Part shown: positions 25,117 to 36,582 of the stretch, one piece after another
Layout: each line of letters starts with the position of its first letter
Numbering within the stretch: the first letter of the stretch is position 1
Source: Dillenia suffruticosa
Taxonomy: Eukaryota > Streptophyta > Magnoliopsida > Dilleniales > Dilleniaceae
Length of the DNA: 64,000 nt
Direction: 5' to 3'
Assembly (NCBI GenBank): GCA_033439265.1
Contig: JAVTVX010000016.1
Location: 13,503,201 to 13,567,200, forward strand
The notes under the pieces: model-generated
What the model was told of the DNA's origin: nothing
The model's database searches: none
Seen by the model: the letters and a program-made list of their open reading frames with translations, nothing else
Translations under genes and position numbers: made by a program

Positions 25117-26889
25117 GTCAACTGTCACGCCCAAAACCGAAATTGTGAGCAGCCGCCCGTTGTCTTGAATATCGACTGTATTTTTACAAAAAATCAGGCA
25201 GAACCTCCCCACATATCGAAGTTCTCTCATATAGCAATCAACCTGCTACCTGTACAATAGGGCCAACCCAGCCTGACAATACATAAATCAAATCTTAACA
25301 TTAGACCAACACATCCATACCGCACAATCCAGAACAACACAAGGCAAACAAAACAAATTTTCACAGTTCTAACTACAGACCTCTACTACCATGCCCCCGT
25401 TAAAGGCATGAATAGCTACCAGTCGCCCCTCATGTGATTTAGGGGTGGCACCAAGCGATCCTAAAGTATACTTCTAGGACATGACACATTCTCAAGTAAC
25501 ATACACAATGAATAGAAATTGTCTCAATGCAAGTGTTATGTAATGACATGAGAGTTCCACAATTTAAACATCCATATTTGTACAGTCATCCCAGAATTAT
25601 ATAATAGTCATCTATAGACTTCAAAATATATATATATCATCAATATAATTTTTAACTCATGAATTTATAATGAAAATATACAATGACTTCTCAACTCCAT
25701 ATCAGATCTTCCAATGATACTAAGCGTCCTAAAAGCAACGCTCCTTGCTAAATACTATCTCTAAAACAAGAAGAAAAATGAGGGGTGAATATTCAGGGAA
25801 AGAATACTCAGTGGGTGAGTAGGTCAATGCAATCGTCTAATAAGAATTGTGAAACTGGAGTGTTAAAGCGTAAGTATACAAATCATACTTCAAATAATCA
25901 TATTTTTTATTTCAACAATATATCATTTGAATGCATTATCAAGTTAAATATGCATCCAAAGCACTATCATTAAAAATCATAGAGCTGCCAGCCGAAAATG
26001 TCCTGGTAGAGGTCTATCTCGACCTATGGCAGGCGCACCGGGGGTGTTATATGCAAATTTATTTAAAGTGCTCTCTACCCCGACGTTGGTGACGGACTCA
26101 TCCAGGTGCTACACTTGGAAAGAGTATCCAAATCCTCCCCCTTTTCGGGTTGAACCTGGCTAGTAGCGTATCATTAATAAAATCAAGACAACTCGAGGGA
26201 TACCCCAGGCCTAGGCATATCCAAACGCCACCTAAGCGCCTCTCATGGTGTCCTTTGTGGCTACAAAACAATACATACCAAAGCCCTCAAGGCCAAAATC
26301 AATATCGTATCGAGAATGTGTCATAATATGCAATATATAGCGTAAAGAGGTACATTATACATTTCAACCACATGGATGCATAATTTCATAATTCAACCCA
26401 ATTTTTTGACACTCCATCGGTTCACAAAACGTCAGTTCCAAAACCAATCAAAACATTTCAAACACACGACAAATCATACTCATTTATCAAAATGTTATAA
26501 AACAGGATTTACATATTAAACAAACGCATTGAAATAAATCACACTCACTGTATGGGGGAGGGTAGCGTACTCTCCAATAATACCACGAAGTGAAGAAAAG
26601 TGCTCCTCTAAATCAAGGCACCCAACACCTATGAATGTAAATATATAAAAAAATCAACAAGTTTCAAACCTACGCAGTTATGGGAAATAAGCTATCACTT
26701 CTAATACACGTATGCAAATCAAGTCGTTCGAATCCTTTAAAACCCTACCCTAATTCCTTATATTTTGTTCATGTATACAACATGTCTACAAGATTCAAGT
26801 GTTGGTACTCAACCAATCCCGCACAGGGCTCACACCAATCCAATCTCTTGCTCGCACCCAAAGATCAGCAAGGCCACATCCCAACGCTC

Positions 26890-27100
26890 CTTTGTGCAGC
26901 GCGCAGTACCCATGTACAGGACGCGCAATGCCCATGTACAGGGTCCATGTATAGGGCGCACAGCGCCCATGTGCAGGGTTAATGTGCAGGGCGCTCAGCG
27001 CCCATGTGCAGGACGCGCAGTGCCCATGTGCAGAGTACATAGCGCCCATGTGCAGGGCGCACAATGCCCATGTGTGTGGCGTACAGTGCCTGCACGCCAA
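26890..27100 (-). repeat. 22-bp LTR minisatellite, long copy
   Basis: About seven 22-bp units ('cgcgcagtgcccatgtgcaggg' type) are interrupted twice by 13-bp short units ('tccatgtataggg', 'ttaatgtgcaggg'). The 13-mer equals the last part of the 22-mer, so the array has a mixed period. Confidence 0.9.
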
Positions 27101-27189
27101 CCATTTCTCCTCATTTCTAAGCTTAACCCTAACATTCATTCAAATAAATCGAATGGGTAATAAATTTTTTTTTCACTTAGGGTTTTCTC

Positions 27190-27960
27190 GAAGCGCAGAC
27201 CTTCGTCCGAATGTCTTCTCGATCACTCCATAATCTACAATGCTCCTTGCGCAAAGGTTCGTGGGCTCGTGGGCTCGTAGGCTCACGGGCCGTCTCGGGC
27301 TCCGGGATACAGTGGGCTCGAGGGTTCGCGGGTCAGCAAGCTAGCCAGCTTGCGGGCCGTAATGGGCTGGCGGGCCTACGGGCTTGCGGGCTGGGACAGC
27401 AATCGCGGGCTGTTGCACGCTCTGTCGCTCTACGGCTCGCTCGGGAGAGGGCCGCGCACTTGCTAACAATCACGCTCACGGGCTATCGCGCTATTGCGGA
27501 GTTGGTGCGAGCTGGAGGGAGAGGGAACCACTGCAGTCACGCGCTGGCGCGCTCGCGAGAGGTCGAGCTCTGTGGCATGCTCGTACAAGGGAGATCATGC
27601 TGTGGCGCACTCGCGCAGGGGAGTTCGCAATGTGGCCCTCTCGCACGGGGGAGATCTCGCTGTGACACGCTCGCGTAGGGGAGGATCGCGCTCGAGGAGA
27701 GAGAGTGGCGGAGGGTGGCGAATCGCAGTGGAGGGCGAGCCGAAGAGAGGGAGAGCGAGTGACAGTGAGAGGGAGATCGTGAGTGAGGTAGAGAAAGAAG
27801 ACAGAGGGAGAGTGGCGAGGCGACGGTGGTTGGGTACGGTTGCTCGCGGTGGAGAGAGGTGGCGGGGCGAGTGACCGATCGTGGTGGAAGAAGAAGGCAG
27901 CCGCGGGAAGGTGAAGAGTCGGGGAGAGAGAGAAAGAGGAAGAGAGAGAGAGATAGAGAA
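27190..27960 (-). repeat. GC-rich, internally repetitive block in the E3 LTR
   Basis: The block is strikingly GC- and CpG-rich against an otherwise AT-rich window. It consists of imperfect short repeats: 'gggctcgtgggctcgtaggc'-type units at 27265-27400, and about 33-bp units with 'ctcgcgcaggggag' near 27570-27690. It grades into purine-rich GA repeats up to 27960. It has no equivalent in the truncated 3' LTR and none obvious in the two solo LTRs. Confidence 0.8.
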
Positions 27961-27999
27961 ATAAAATTAGGGTTTCCAACCCTAATTGGAAAAAGGGGA

Positions 28000-28034
28000 G
28001 AGATGCTGCGTTTCACTCCAAAACGTAGCATCTC
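28000..28034. other. Hairpin-forming inverted repeat in the E3 5' LTR
   Basis: A 14-nt arm at 28000-28013 (GAGATGCTGCGTTT) pairs with 28021-28034 (AAACGTAGCATCTC) with one mismatch and a 7-nt loop. It sits between a GA/CT-rich strip and the GC-rich block, on the 5' side of the LTR in element sense. Confidence 0.8.
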
Positions 28035-28265
28035 CTCTCTCTCTCTCTCTCTTTTTTATACAAACGGGATTTACTTCGATTCACGGATTCGGCAAATTAA
28101 AATATACCAAAATTTTAATTTAAATACCCCAAAATTAAAAATCAATTTAAATAAATAAAATTCTCTCTCTATATAAATAAATTGAAGAATATCTTCTTTA
28201 TATATATATATATATATATATCGAAAATGGTACAATATTACAGACACCGCAGTATCGGTATTACA

Positions 28266-31200
28266 CAAATAGAGGTAAATCTACTAATGGGAAAAGATTT
28301 CCTCATAATCAGCACTCTTTTACTAAATGTAATCTTTTGCTACAGTCAAGCCTCATATCTCTCAATAGTTCAATCTGCCCTACACTTGGTTTTAAGAACC
28401 AACTTGTTCTCAGTAATCTTGTACCCTAACAGAAGTTCAACCAATTTCTAAAATATGGTTGGATCTCATTGGTTCTAATTCTTTTTTCATTGTTTTTTCC
28501 ATTGATTCTTGGTAGAACTAGATAGAGTTTCATTATGTTCTTAGACTCTTCTTTATCTTCTAAAAAACAATAAATGCGTGCTCTTTAATTTCAAAATAAT
28601 GTTTGGGCACACTTTTCTTAGTACTTTTCTAAATTTGTAACTCAGTTAGATCACTAGTATTTAAATCTCTCTCACTGGAATCAATATCTAACTTATTTCC
28701 TCGTGATTCCTTTGATCCAATATGGACAGAGACATTTTTTGAATTAATTAATTCAATTAAAAGCTCTATGTTCTTTACGTCATCTCTACTAAGAAATTCA
28801 TTTTCAAGAAATGTGACATCTATGATCCAATCTCTCCTACAATACCATACTCTTATTCACCAATGAACACTTAACCTTTAAACCGGTCAAAATATCTTAT
28901 AAAGATACTCATACTTCCACGAGAGCCCAATTTCCAAAGTTATTGAAAAAAATCTAAAATATAGATGGCCAATCCCTAAGATCTGAAGTTTCTCAAACAT
29001 ACATTTCTACCAGTTCAAAGTTCATATAATGTCGTTGGTATTGACTTTGAAGGTGATTTGCTCAGAACATAAGTCGCTATCAATAAGGCATCTTCTCAAA
29101 AGGAAATCGGCAAGTTATTCTATGACATCATGAATCTTATCATATCCAATAATGTCATATTCCTTCTCACCACAACACCATTCTGCTAAAATGTATAAGG
29201 AATAGTCAAATGCCAGATTATGTCTCTTTCATTACACAATTTTTTAATTGATTTGATAGATATTCATACTCCATATTTATTCTAAAGATTTTTTATCGTT
29301 CTATGCATTTGAATCTCTATCTCATTCATATAAGATTTAAACCACTCGAGTGTTTCAGATTTGTGACAAAACAAATAGACATGGCCAAATCCTGTGAATT
29401 CATCTATTAACGTAATGAAACACAGTTCCATATTTAGTCTTCATATTCATTGGATCACAAATGTCTGAATGAACTAGCAATAATGGAAATTCAGCCCATA
29501 TGGCATTTTTAAATGGTTTTTTCATCATTTTACTGATATGACAATGTTCAACTTAATGGTTAAACATTCGTCAATCGCAGTGTAATGCCATGAAACCATT
29601 TATAAGTTATCCAGAACCAATATACATGTTATTCAAATACAAACTAACTCTGTCTATTTGAAAGTTCAAAATATGGTCAAGTTTCAAAAGAATAAGAACA
29701 TATATTAAATTATGTTGAATTCTGGCATATAGAGAATATCATGCAAATGAGAGTTCATCTATTTTGTAACTTGAATTTACAAGTGTCAACTCCTCTAACC
29801 TCTAGTTTTGCATTGTTCCTCACATAAATCTATCTCCTACCAGAAGGCATTTGATGAAAATTTACAAATATCTCTTAGTCTATTCTAATATCCAGAGTTA
29901 TTCTTTTGGGAACTATCAACAATCTCCTTTCCTTTCATTTTTTCGTTCTACTCCCTTTTACGCTTAGAGTCCGAAACTCTCTTGAAACTAGACTTTACAA
30001 TAAAAACATTAGTTGTGGACCTTGAAACACAAAATCATTCATCCTTAAGCTCAACGTGACCAGCAATATCCAAGAAAGACTTTTCATTCCATTGTAAATC
30101 AAATTGACTTTTAAGTGCTCCCACTTGTCAAAAAATGATCAAAACGAAATTTGAACTTTCTTTTCATCGAATAGGACAAGACCAGCTGACTTCACCTCTC
30201 TTATAATGTTAGATATGACCCTTTTTTTATATTGTGACCATTTCATCTTTTGTAGAAATCAAACTTTACAGTTAATTATCTAAGATAAGTCACACTGATA
30301 CATTCATATTTCTCTTTGGGCTACACCCAAATGACATAAGCAATCAAATATTGCTCACTCAAGGATCGTGCCATCAATTATAGAGTTAACCAGGGTTACT
30401 CAAACAGTGGAATCTTTCCTTTTTCATGCATTATGAGCATCTTGTTTTCTTCTCTACAAGGCAGCATTGCCCACATCAGGATGCTACATGACATGCCTGA
30501 TACCTTTTAAGGTATCTTGTTCTTTTAGCGCATTCAACATTTTATGACGTCATATCTCATTATCATTGTCATTCAATTTGTCACCTTTATTTAAATCCGT
30601 AATAATGGACTTTGATACTAGAGTTTGGGTTTCCAAGAGGGTGGATACAAGTACTAATACTCATATCACACATACAATTTTATACTTTAAAACTAATATT
30701 CATGACAGATCAACATTAAATATAAAATCAAAAATTCACTAGATTCTCAATCATCACCTATGGTGATATCACCATCACAAATTAATTTAAAATTACAAAA
30801 TGTAATATGTTTTAGGTGAGAATTATTCAAATTTTTTCAATCAAAAACCTCCCACTTAAATATATAAAGTCTTTAAATAATATTACAATTTTGAATGAAA
30901 ATTACTCAAATTCCACCGATTCAAAATTTTCATTTAAATACATAAAATATTTAAATAATATTTCAATTTTGAATAAAAATTACTCAAATTCTACCAATTC
31001 AAAATTTTTATTCAAGGGATTCTAATTTTCTTTTGCATATATGATCATGTGAAAAACAATAATTATATCCAATCATATTCTCAATAGAAACTTTATATTA
31101 AAAACTTAAAAATTTCACTAGTACACGATTCTAACAGACAGTTCCAATATGCAAAAACAAAATATGAAAATTTATTATTTCAATTCAAGACAAATTTATT

Positions 31201-32718
31201 CGAGATATCATATTTACAATTCGCTTAGATAGTCAATCTCTAAGAGTAAATCTCCTTATAGCACGTGGGGAGCTATATAGACTTTGGAATAACATTTTCT
31301 TCATCTGGATCTTTATATTCTTGACTTCCCCCTTTTCTATTAATGATGGCCTCACATTGTCAAGAATCATGTGCCCATTCTAGCCAATCAACTCATCAAC
31401 CATGTTAACCCGTAAGAAGGTAGAGAATTTCTCAGAATGTGCACATCATCCCCCAAAAGGCATGACCTAATAGAATAAATTCTAAGCATTTCTCTTACAT
31501 CATCTCCAAATGATTAGACAAAGTATGAGATGGATCCATTTTATAAGTCAACATTTGACTCAATTTCATCAAATGCTTTAAAGTTTTCAAATCTCTTTCC
31601 ACTCCCCCAGAGATCCAGAAAAGCTCCAAGAATACATCTGATTATCACGATTTCCCTAAAAATGGGAACTATATTAGGTCGGACATACAACCAACCATAA
31701 TATTATACAAAAAATTCAAAAATACCAATTTCAAATAATATGCTCAATTTTTAATTAATTTTATGTTTTTTAAAAAAATCAAATATAAAAAAGAGTATAA
31801 AATCAAAAAAGTGTAAACAATTTACATTTGGATAGCCAAAATTAAGAAAATAATTTTCTACACTCATACAAAATTTTTCAAAATTTTTTGGGACTAAAAA
31901 ATGATTTTTCTATAATTTTCTAACAATTTATAAGTTTAAAAATCAATAAAAATTATTTTTTAACTCTGAAAAATAAATTTAAAATCATAAAAAATCCAAA
32001 AAGAATAGAAAATTAATTCGGTGAAAATTCCGACCGAAACAAGCTGCTACACGTGCCCCTGCACGCCTTTGTGGTCAATTGTGCAAAACGAAAAAAAAAA
32101 AAAGAAAGTTGCTTCCTCACGCACCAACTTACCGACGGCACGTGAGGCTTACACGCCGCCTTACCGACAACAGACGAGTACTAAAGTTTGGCTACCCTCA
32201 TTTTCAATATCTCTGAGTTCAATGGTGATCTCAATTTTCAAATCGGGCTTCTCTAACCTATTAAGTGGATTTCACATGCCTCTGCTAAGAGTAAGATTGG
32301 AACATATGCACCGTTTATCTTCTCCAATTTTCCTTTATTTTTCTGTAATTTGACTCAAACTTTAAATTGGCATATCTTTCTAAATTCTTAATTATTTTTC
32401 ATATTTTTTATATGGTTGAAAAGTATTTTTCCAAAGAAATTTAACTATATAAATTTCGAATTACAAAATACAGTATTCTAAAAGATACAAATATATTAAA
32501 TTTCGGCTATAATTTGAAATATGTCATAATGTACTTGCATATCAAATTTTACAAATTTAATTCTCATGTCACAAATATGCTACTGTGTTGAATTGAGAAC
32601 ATTTTATTAAATCAATTTCAAGTTGTCATTAATGCACCATAAACAATGTCCATGATATTTTTCATATTTTTAATACCCAAAAGAGGAAGAAAACAATCCA
32701 AGACCACTCTAATACCAA
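28266..32718 (-). pseudogene. Copia gag, integrase and first part of RT, decayed
   Basis: On the minus strand nearest the nested element (28266-28440), the reading ENKLVLKTKCRAD, TIERYEA, KSFPISRFTSI is the copia RT N-terminal block (usually NKWVFKTK...IERYKARLVAKG...SPVS). Integrase is recognisable at about 29350-29500 by LLVHSDICDPMNMKTKYGTV and an eroded FIDDFTRYGYVYLL segment. About 31490-31600 resembles copia gag (HLMKLSQMLTYKMDPSHTLS). Stops and shifts occur throughout, and 30600-31200 and 31700-32700 are AT-rich with no readable domain. Confidence 0.78.
32704..32717 (-). other. Copia primer-binding site
   Basis: On the minus strand, TGGTATTAGAGTGG is a slightly mutated form of the initiator tRNA-Met site TGGTATCAGAGC. 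It lies one base inside the 5' LTR and fixes both element orientation and the LTR edge at 32719. Confidence 0.88.
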
Positions 32719-33226
32719 TGAAGATCTAAACAAACCAATAATCATAATTTTTATGTATAAAAATTTCAGAAACTAAGTTCAATTGGAATCATTTATCTCT
32801 TTTTGATAATTGAGTATTCTATATATAGAAGATATAACAAAATCAGATCACCTTTTTTATTCACAATCTAAATACCTATTGATGGTAATGATCAATTTTC
32901 TTCAAAACCTTTCTCTTTATTCTTTCTTTTCAATGTGAGAAGAATCTATTTTCGCTCTTACTTTTCTACATAACTCAAAAGAAAAATGCTCTGCCTTTTT
33001 CTTTTCTTTTCATAAATTCACGTATGTATGAAAAATGGGCGGTTGGCATTTTGAAAGGAGAGGGGGTGCTTTTTTTTTTTTTTGAGAGAAAGGGAATTGA
33101 GGGAAGTTTTATATCCAAAAAACCATTCTCCCCCTTTTTTCTCCCTTTTTCAAATTTCAAATAAATGGTTATGAAAATTTTGGGTCTGGTCTACCCACAT
33201 GGGAGGACCCGCACCATACTCCAACA
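32719..33226 (-). repeat. Copia 5' LTR (right)
   Basis: This 508-bp LTR starts TGTTGGAGTATGG on the minus strand (33226) and ends GATCTTCA at 32719. It aligns with the left LTR at 12067-12547. The two differ by many substitutions and small indels, so the insertion is not recent. Confidence 0.92.
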
Positions 33227-33231
33227 TATCC
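33227..33231. repeat. Target-site duplication TATCC, right copy
   Basis: Identical to 12062-12066. It overlaps the last codons of the first CCaMK fragment. Confidence 0.9.
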
Positions 33232-33316
33232 CTCTTCTCACTACTGAAAATCCTCCTCTGCCTAATATGTCTTGAACTTCATGGTCTTTACAAAGTCTTC
33301 TTGTTTCCTGACCCAT
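33227..33316 (-). pseudogene. CCaMK: CCaMK pseudogene, first fragment (start codon to glycine-rich loop)
   Basis: The minus-strand ATG at 33314-33316 opens MGQETRRLCKDHEVQDILGR, followed by GGFSVVRRG. This is the CCaMK N-terminus (M-G-x-x-T-R-x-L ... V-L-G-R-G-G-F-S-V-V-R) with an intact GxGxFxxV ATP loop. At 33227 the reading runs into the copia LTR. Removing the copia element and one TATCC copy continues it into 12061 and below as IRKSSTEIEK. This fragment contains no stop; the damage lies in the second fragment. Confidence 0.88.
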
Positions 33317-36300
33317 GAGTCTGTTTGATTGAGAATTTTGAAGGAAACGCAACGAGATGAAGAGAGAAGAAAAGGGTATTATATCATTGATTAGGTGGGA
33401 GAGAGAAATATTCAAGTTGAGCGTAAATTTTGACATCATTTTTTGAACAAATTCTTGATTAGTTTATAGAATAAACCAAGGACAAAGAGATGGTTGCAAT
33501 GGAATAAAATATGAGCAAACGGCTGGGAGGGAGGGGACAAAGACCTAGTCAACTTGAACAAAACTGAGAGGTAAACTTTCATGTTTATCTCTGGAACCCC
33601 ATTTTATTAGTAACTTGGGGAAACTTTTAATCCTCCCAAGGTTGCATCTTTCGAGTGATTCATTCTTCTCGTGACATTTTGCACATTTTTGGGATATGGA
33701 TTCCTTTTGTTGAACCCCAAAAAGGGTTTAAAAAGGCTCAAATGGAGGGGCACAATCACAGGTAGTTAGATTCTGCAATCCCCATATGACATGTGAATGC
33801 AAAACCAACAAGAGTTCTTCGTATACAAAGATTAGAATTGAGATTGGACCCAAAAGGCCCAAGGGCATTGTGATTAAATATTTGAATATGGTTCTCCTAC
33901 CTCCGTCAAAAATACTAATACTAATACTCATACTAATAATAATAATAATAATAAGAGCAGCAGTTTTGTGTGTCTTGATTTTTAGCTTTCGATGGTACCT
34001 GCGTATGGATAACAATTTTTTTTTTTTTTTGTTTATTAGAAGGCGCATAAAATTAAATTAGGGAAACCCTTTTCCAAATAATTACAAACTAAACTAGAGT
34101 CACTCCCATTAGAAGTTAAACCTTCTCCATTAAAAGAAGTTAATGAGTACACAACTGTCAAATTATACTTATTTATAACATTATAATTAACTTATGAATT
34201 CATACGATGGACGCCCATATATTCAAAATTAGTTACCATTTTCAAGTAAAATTGTTATTAAATGGGTGTAGTTACCATTGTATAAAAAGTGGTAATTATA
34301 CTCTCGTATATAAATCAAATATAATTGTTATTAAATAAAAAGTGTTGAGTGTATTCGCCCCCCCCCCCCAAATGAAAGGAGAATTTGGAAGAGTGTGTTT
34401 TACAAAATTTAAAAAGAAAATGGTGAAAAATTTTAGATAAGCTTGATTTGAACTTCTCTGACTTAAGTTATAAATTTGAAAATGGAGAAGTGTTTTCCAT
34501 TTTCCATTTTAGAAAAATATCAAACTTGTTTTTGGGCATCTTTTTTCTCTTTTTTTTTTTTACAAAAACTCAAGTAATAATCTATTTATGAAGCGTCCTT
34601 ATCTTCATTTCATAAGTTTATTTTAGTCCAAAATAATAACAATATAATCAAAAAGTAAAATATTAAGTCACATAGTGATAAGAAGAGAGAGGAAGGGGAA
34701 GGGAGAGCCTCCTCCAACAAAAGGTTTATGTGTCATGTGAGAGGGAGGAGGATGAATTAAGACAAGAGGGTAGGTTTTCCTATATTATTTGCATTATGTT
34801 CCACGAAAGGAAGAAGGTAACATGAAGTAATACTATTTTACATTGTTGAATATGATTAAAGAGGATAATATATTATTAAAGACATCTCTCCTTGAGTCAA
34901 AAGAATGCCTACTTCCTTTCTTTTTTGATATAAATCATGAATATTTTGTAATTAATTGAATTCGATTATATTTGATTCAAATTAAATTAAACTCTTTAAA
35001 GAGAAAACTTTCTTAATAATTATTTTTTTCATATCCAATATTCAAAATCAAAACATTATTATAAGACCAATATCCATCCACTCGACCTACTTCCTTTCTA
35101 GAGGCCGTACTGAGCAAAAGCATCATATTATGGCCTCCACCATTTAAGCACTACAGCAAATGAATTATTCAATTTAAACAAAGAACTAGAAAAAGATGAA
35201 ACAGATTCCAACCAATTACAATAGCTTTTTCAGCATGTGAAAAATTGGTCGAGGGCCTTAAATAAATAAAAGTTACTCGCATCATCGACCACACCTCTCC
35301 TACAACCATTATTTTACCTTTAAAATATACATTATCTGGTGTCACTTGCCCCTACCGTACTCCAACCAATCTCACCATTCCTTGGCAACCGTCATAAATC
35401 CTGCCTCCCATTTGCCTACACTTTTTCTTGTTTAATCAGAAAAAGTACAAAAGTCGGTAACCAACCTAATTATTCTGTTAAATCATTCGATTTAGGTTTA
35501 TTTTATATTATTTTTTATTAAAAAATTTGCCGAACAATATTAATACCTACTAAATCCTTTTAAGAGGAAGTAATTTAAAAATTATTCCAAAATGAGAATT
35601 AATTAAATTTTTAGCCTCCAAAATTAAAATTTTCTGAGCCAAAACAGTATTCACTCTGTGCGAATCTCAGGATTGATAAAGGGAATTATGATCACCGGGT
35701 TATCCCTTTAGAATCATCTTTTATTTATATTATTTTAGTTGTTAGAATACATAGTGTTGGACATGTATCGAATCATATGACATTCCAGCTATGTACATAT
35801 GAGAGCCATGTGTCAATACAAAATAAAATAATAGTTTGGAGGTCAAAATTAAGAAGATAAAATTTAAATGGCATGTAAAAGGGTTTATATGGGATTACTT
35901 GCTTTAGAAGGCAACGACAACAATGAATAAAAAAACATATATAAAGACGATCGAAGCCAAGAGGACTATCTGATGGAGGGTATTGTAAAATTTCAAATGG
36001 AAAACATACTAATTAATCCCGGGGGAAGACGGGGTTTAAGTGCATTTTTGGCCTATGAATTGATCGAAGCGGAATTTTCAACCCCTCGGAGCTTTTATTG
36101 ATCACCCTAACATGGTGTTTAGTGTGATTATGAATAACCAGTGATCTTGCATCTTGCCTTAAGGCTATAAGATGAAGATCAAATTCCTTTAAATTAAGTG
36201 ATCAAATATTCTTACCATTTCAGATCTCAAGTTTAAGCCTTGAAAGTGAAAAAAAATAATTTAAAAGAACTAAGCCCTTCATGTATCCCACGATACTCGT

Positions 36301-36480
36301 ACCGGATTAATCGAATAAAATTCAAATACCAATTAATCCAATACAAAAAAAAAAAAAATGTGGCTGTAAGATGAAGGCTTGAATCTGATTCCACTTATAA
36401 TTCTCGAGTTAAGCCTGCCTTAATTTGGAAGAAGGCATAATTTTGAGCGAGTTTTGAGTGCCATAAATTAAATGTTAATG
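33317..36480. other. Intergenic DNA upstream of CCaMK, no gene seen
   Basis: This would include the former CCaMK 5' UTR and promoter. It is AT-rich and holds an (AAT)n microsatellite near 33905-33957, a T-run at about 34015-34030, a run of about ten C near 34360-34370 and a T-run near 34547-34560. Open frames of up to 106 codons have no motif. Confidence 0.6.
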
Positions 36481-36533
36481 AGAAGATCAAGTGTGGTGAC
36501 CTCTGAAGTGGATATCTTCTCTTTTTTCCCTTT

Positions 36534-36582
36534 TTCTGGTGCCCGGCCCCTGGGGGGCCGCAGGGGGAGGGGCGGGGGGGTA
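36534..36582 (+). other. G-rich patch with G-quadruplex potential
   Basis: Several runs of three to seven G ('ctggggggccgcagggggagg', then 'ggcggggggg') sit in AT-rich surroundings, next to a self-complementary 'ggcccctggggggcc'. Four or more G-tracts within about 30 bases satisfy the usual G4 pattern. Confidence 0.7.

Larger units (their letters stand above)
19300..28265 (-). mobile_element. Chromovirus-like Ty3/gypsy element with giant LTRs (copy E3), nested in copia RT
   Basis: On the minus strand the order is 5' LTR (28265 to 25124), primer-binding site (25116-25105), gag, protease, RT, RNase H, start of integrase, then a truncated 3' LTR (20839 to 19300). The termini are TGTAATACCG...GGGGCGTGACA, flanked by CAAAT on both sides. 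LTRs of 3 kb or more are typical of the Del/Tekay chromovirus group. That placement is inferred, because the chromodomain end of integrase is deleted. Two further copies of the LTR survive as solo LTRs at 7540 and 14124. Confidence 0.92.
25124..28265 (-). repeat. E3 5' LTR, 3.14 kb
   Basis: On the minus strand it begins TGTAATACCGATACTGCGG at 28265 and ends GGCGTGACA at 25124. Element-sense order: a (TA)n run at 28198-28232 that could serve as a TATA region, a hairpin at 28000-28034, a CT/GA-rich strip, a GC-rich block at 27190-27960, the 22-bp minisatellite at 26890-27100, then AT-rich U5-side sequence shared with the solo LTRs. Its open frames up to 164 codons (27384-28031) arise from GC-rich repeats and have no coding support. 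Confidence 0.9.
12067..33226 (-). mobile_element. Ty1/copia element inserted in CCaMK, with two nested insertions
   Basis: The element is read on the minus strand: 5' LTR 32719-33226, primer-binding site 32704-32717, gag-integrase-first RT part 28266-32718, second RT part 18598-19299, RNase H 12548-14123, and 3' LTR 12067-12547. It is bounded by TATCC duplications. Removing the two nested elements (14124-18592 and 19300-28265, each with one target copy) restores a continuous copia order of about 7.7 kb. Integrase before RT defines copia rather than gypsy. All frames are broken. Confidence 0.9.

Noticed and set aside
26680-27233. Overlapping open frames with PAHG/PMCRVH-type repeats
   Set aside because: They are translations of the 22-bp LTR minisatellite.
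27384-28031. Long open frames on both strands (up to 164 codons) in the GC-rich LTR block
   Set aside because: They overlap on several frames, are made of short repeats, and lie inside an LTR. No domain is visible.
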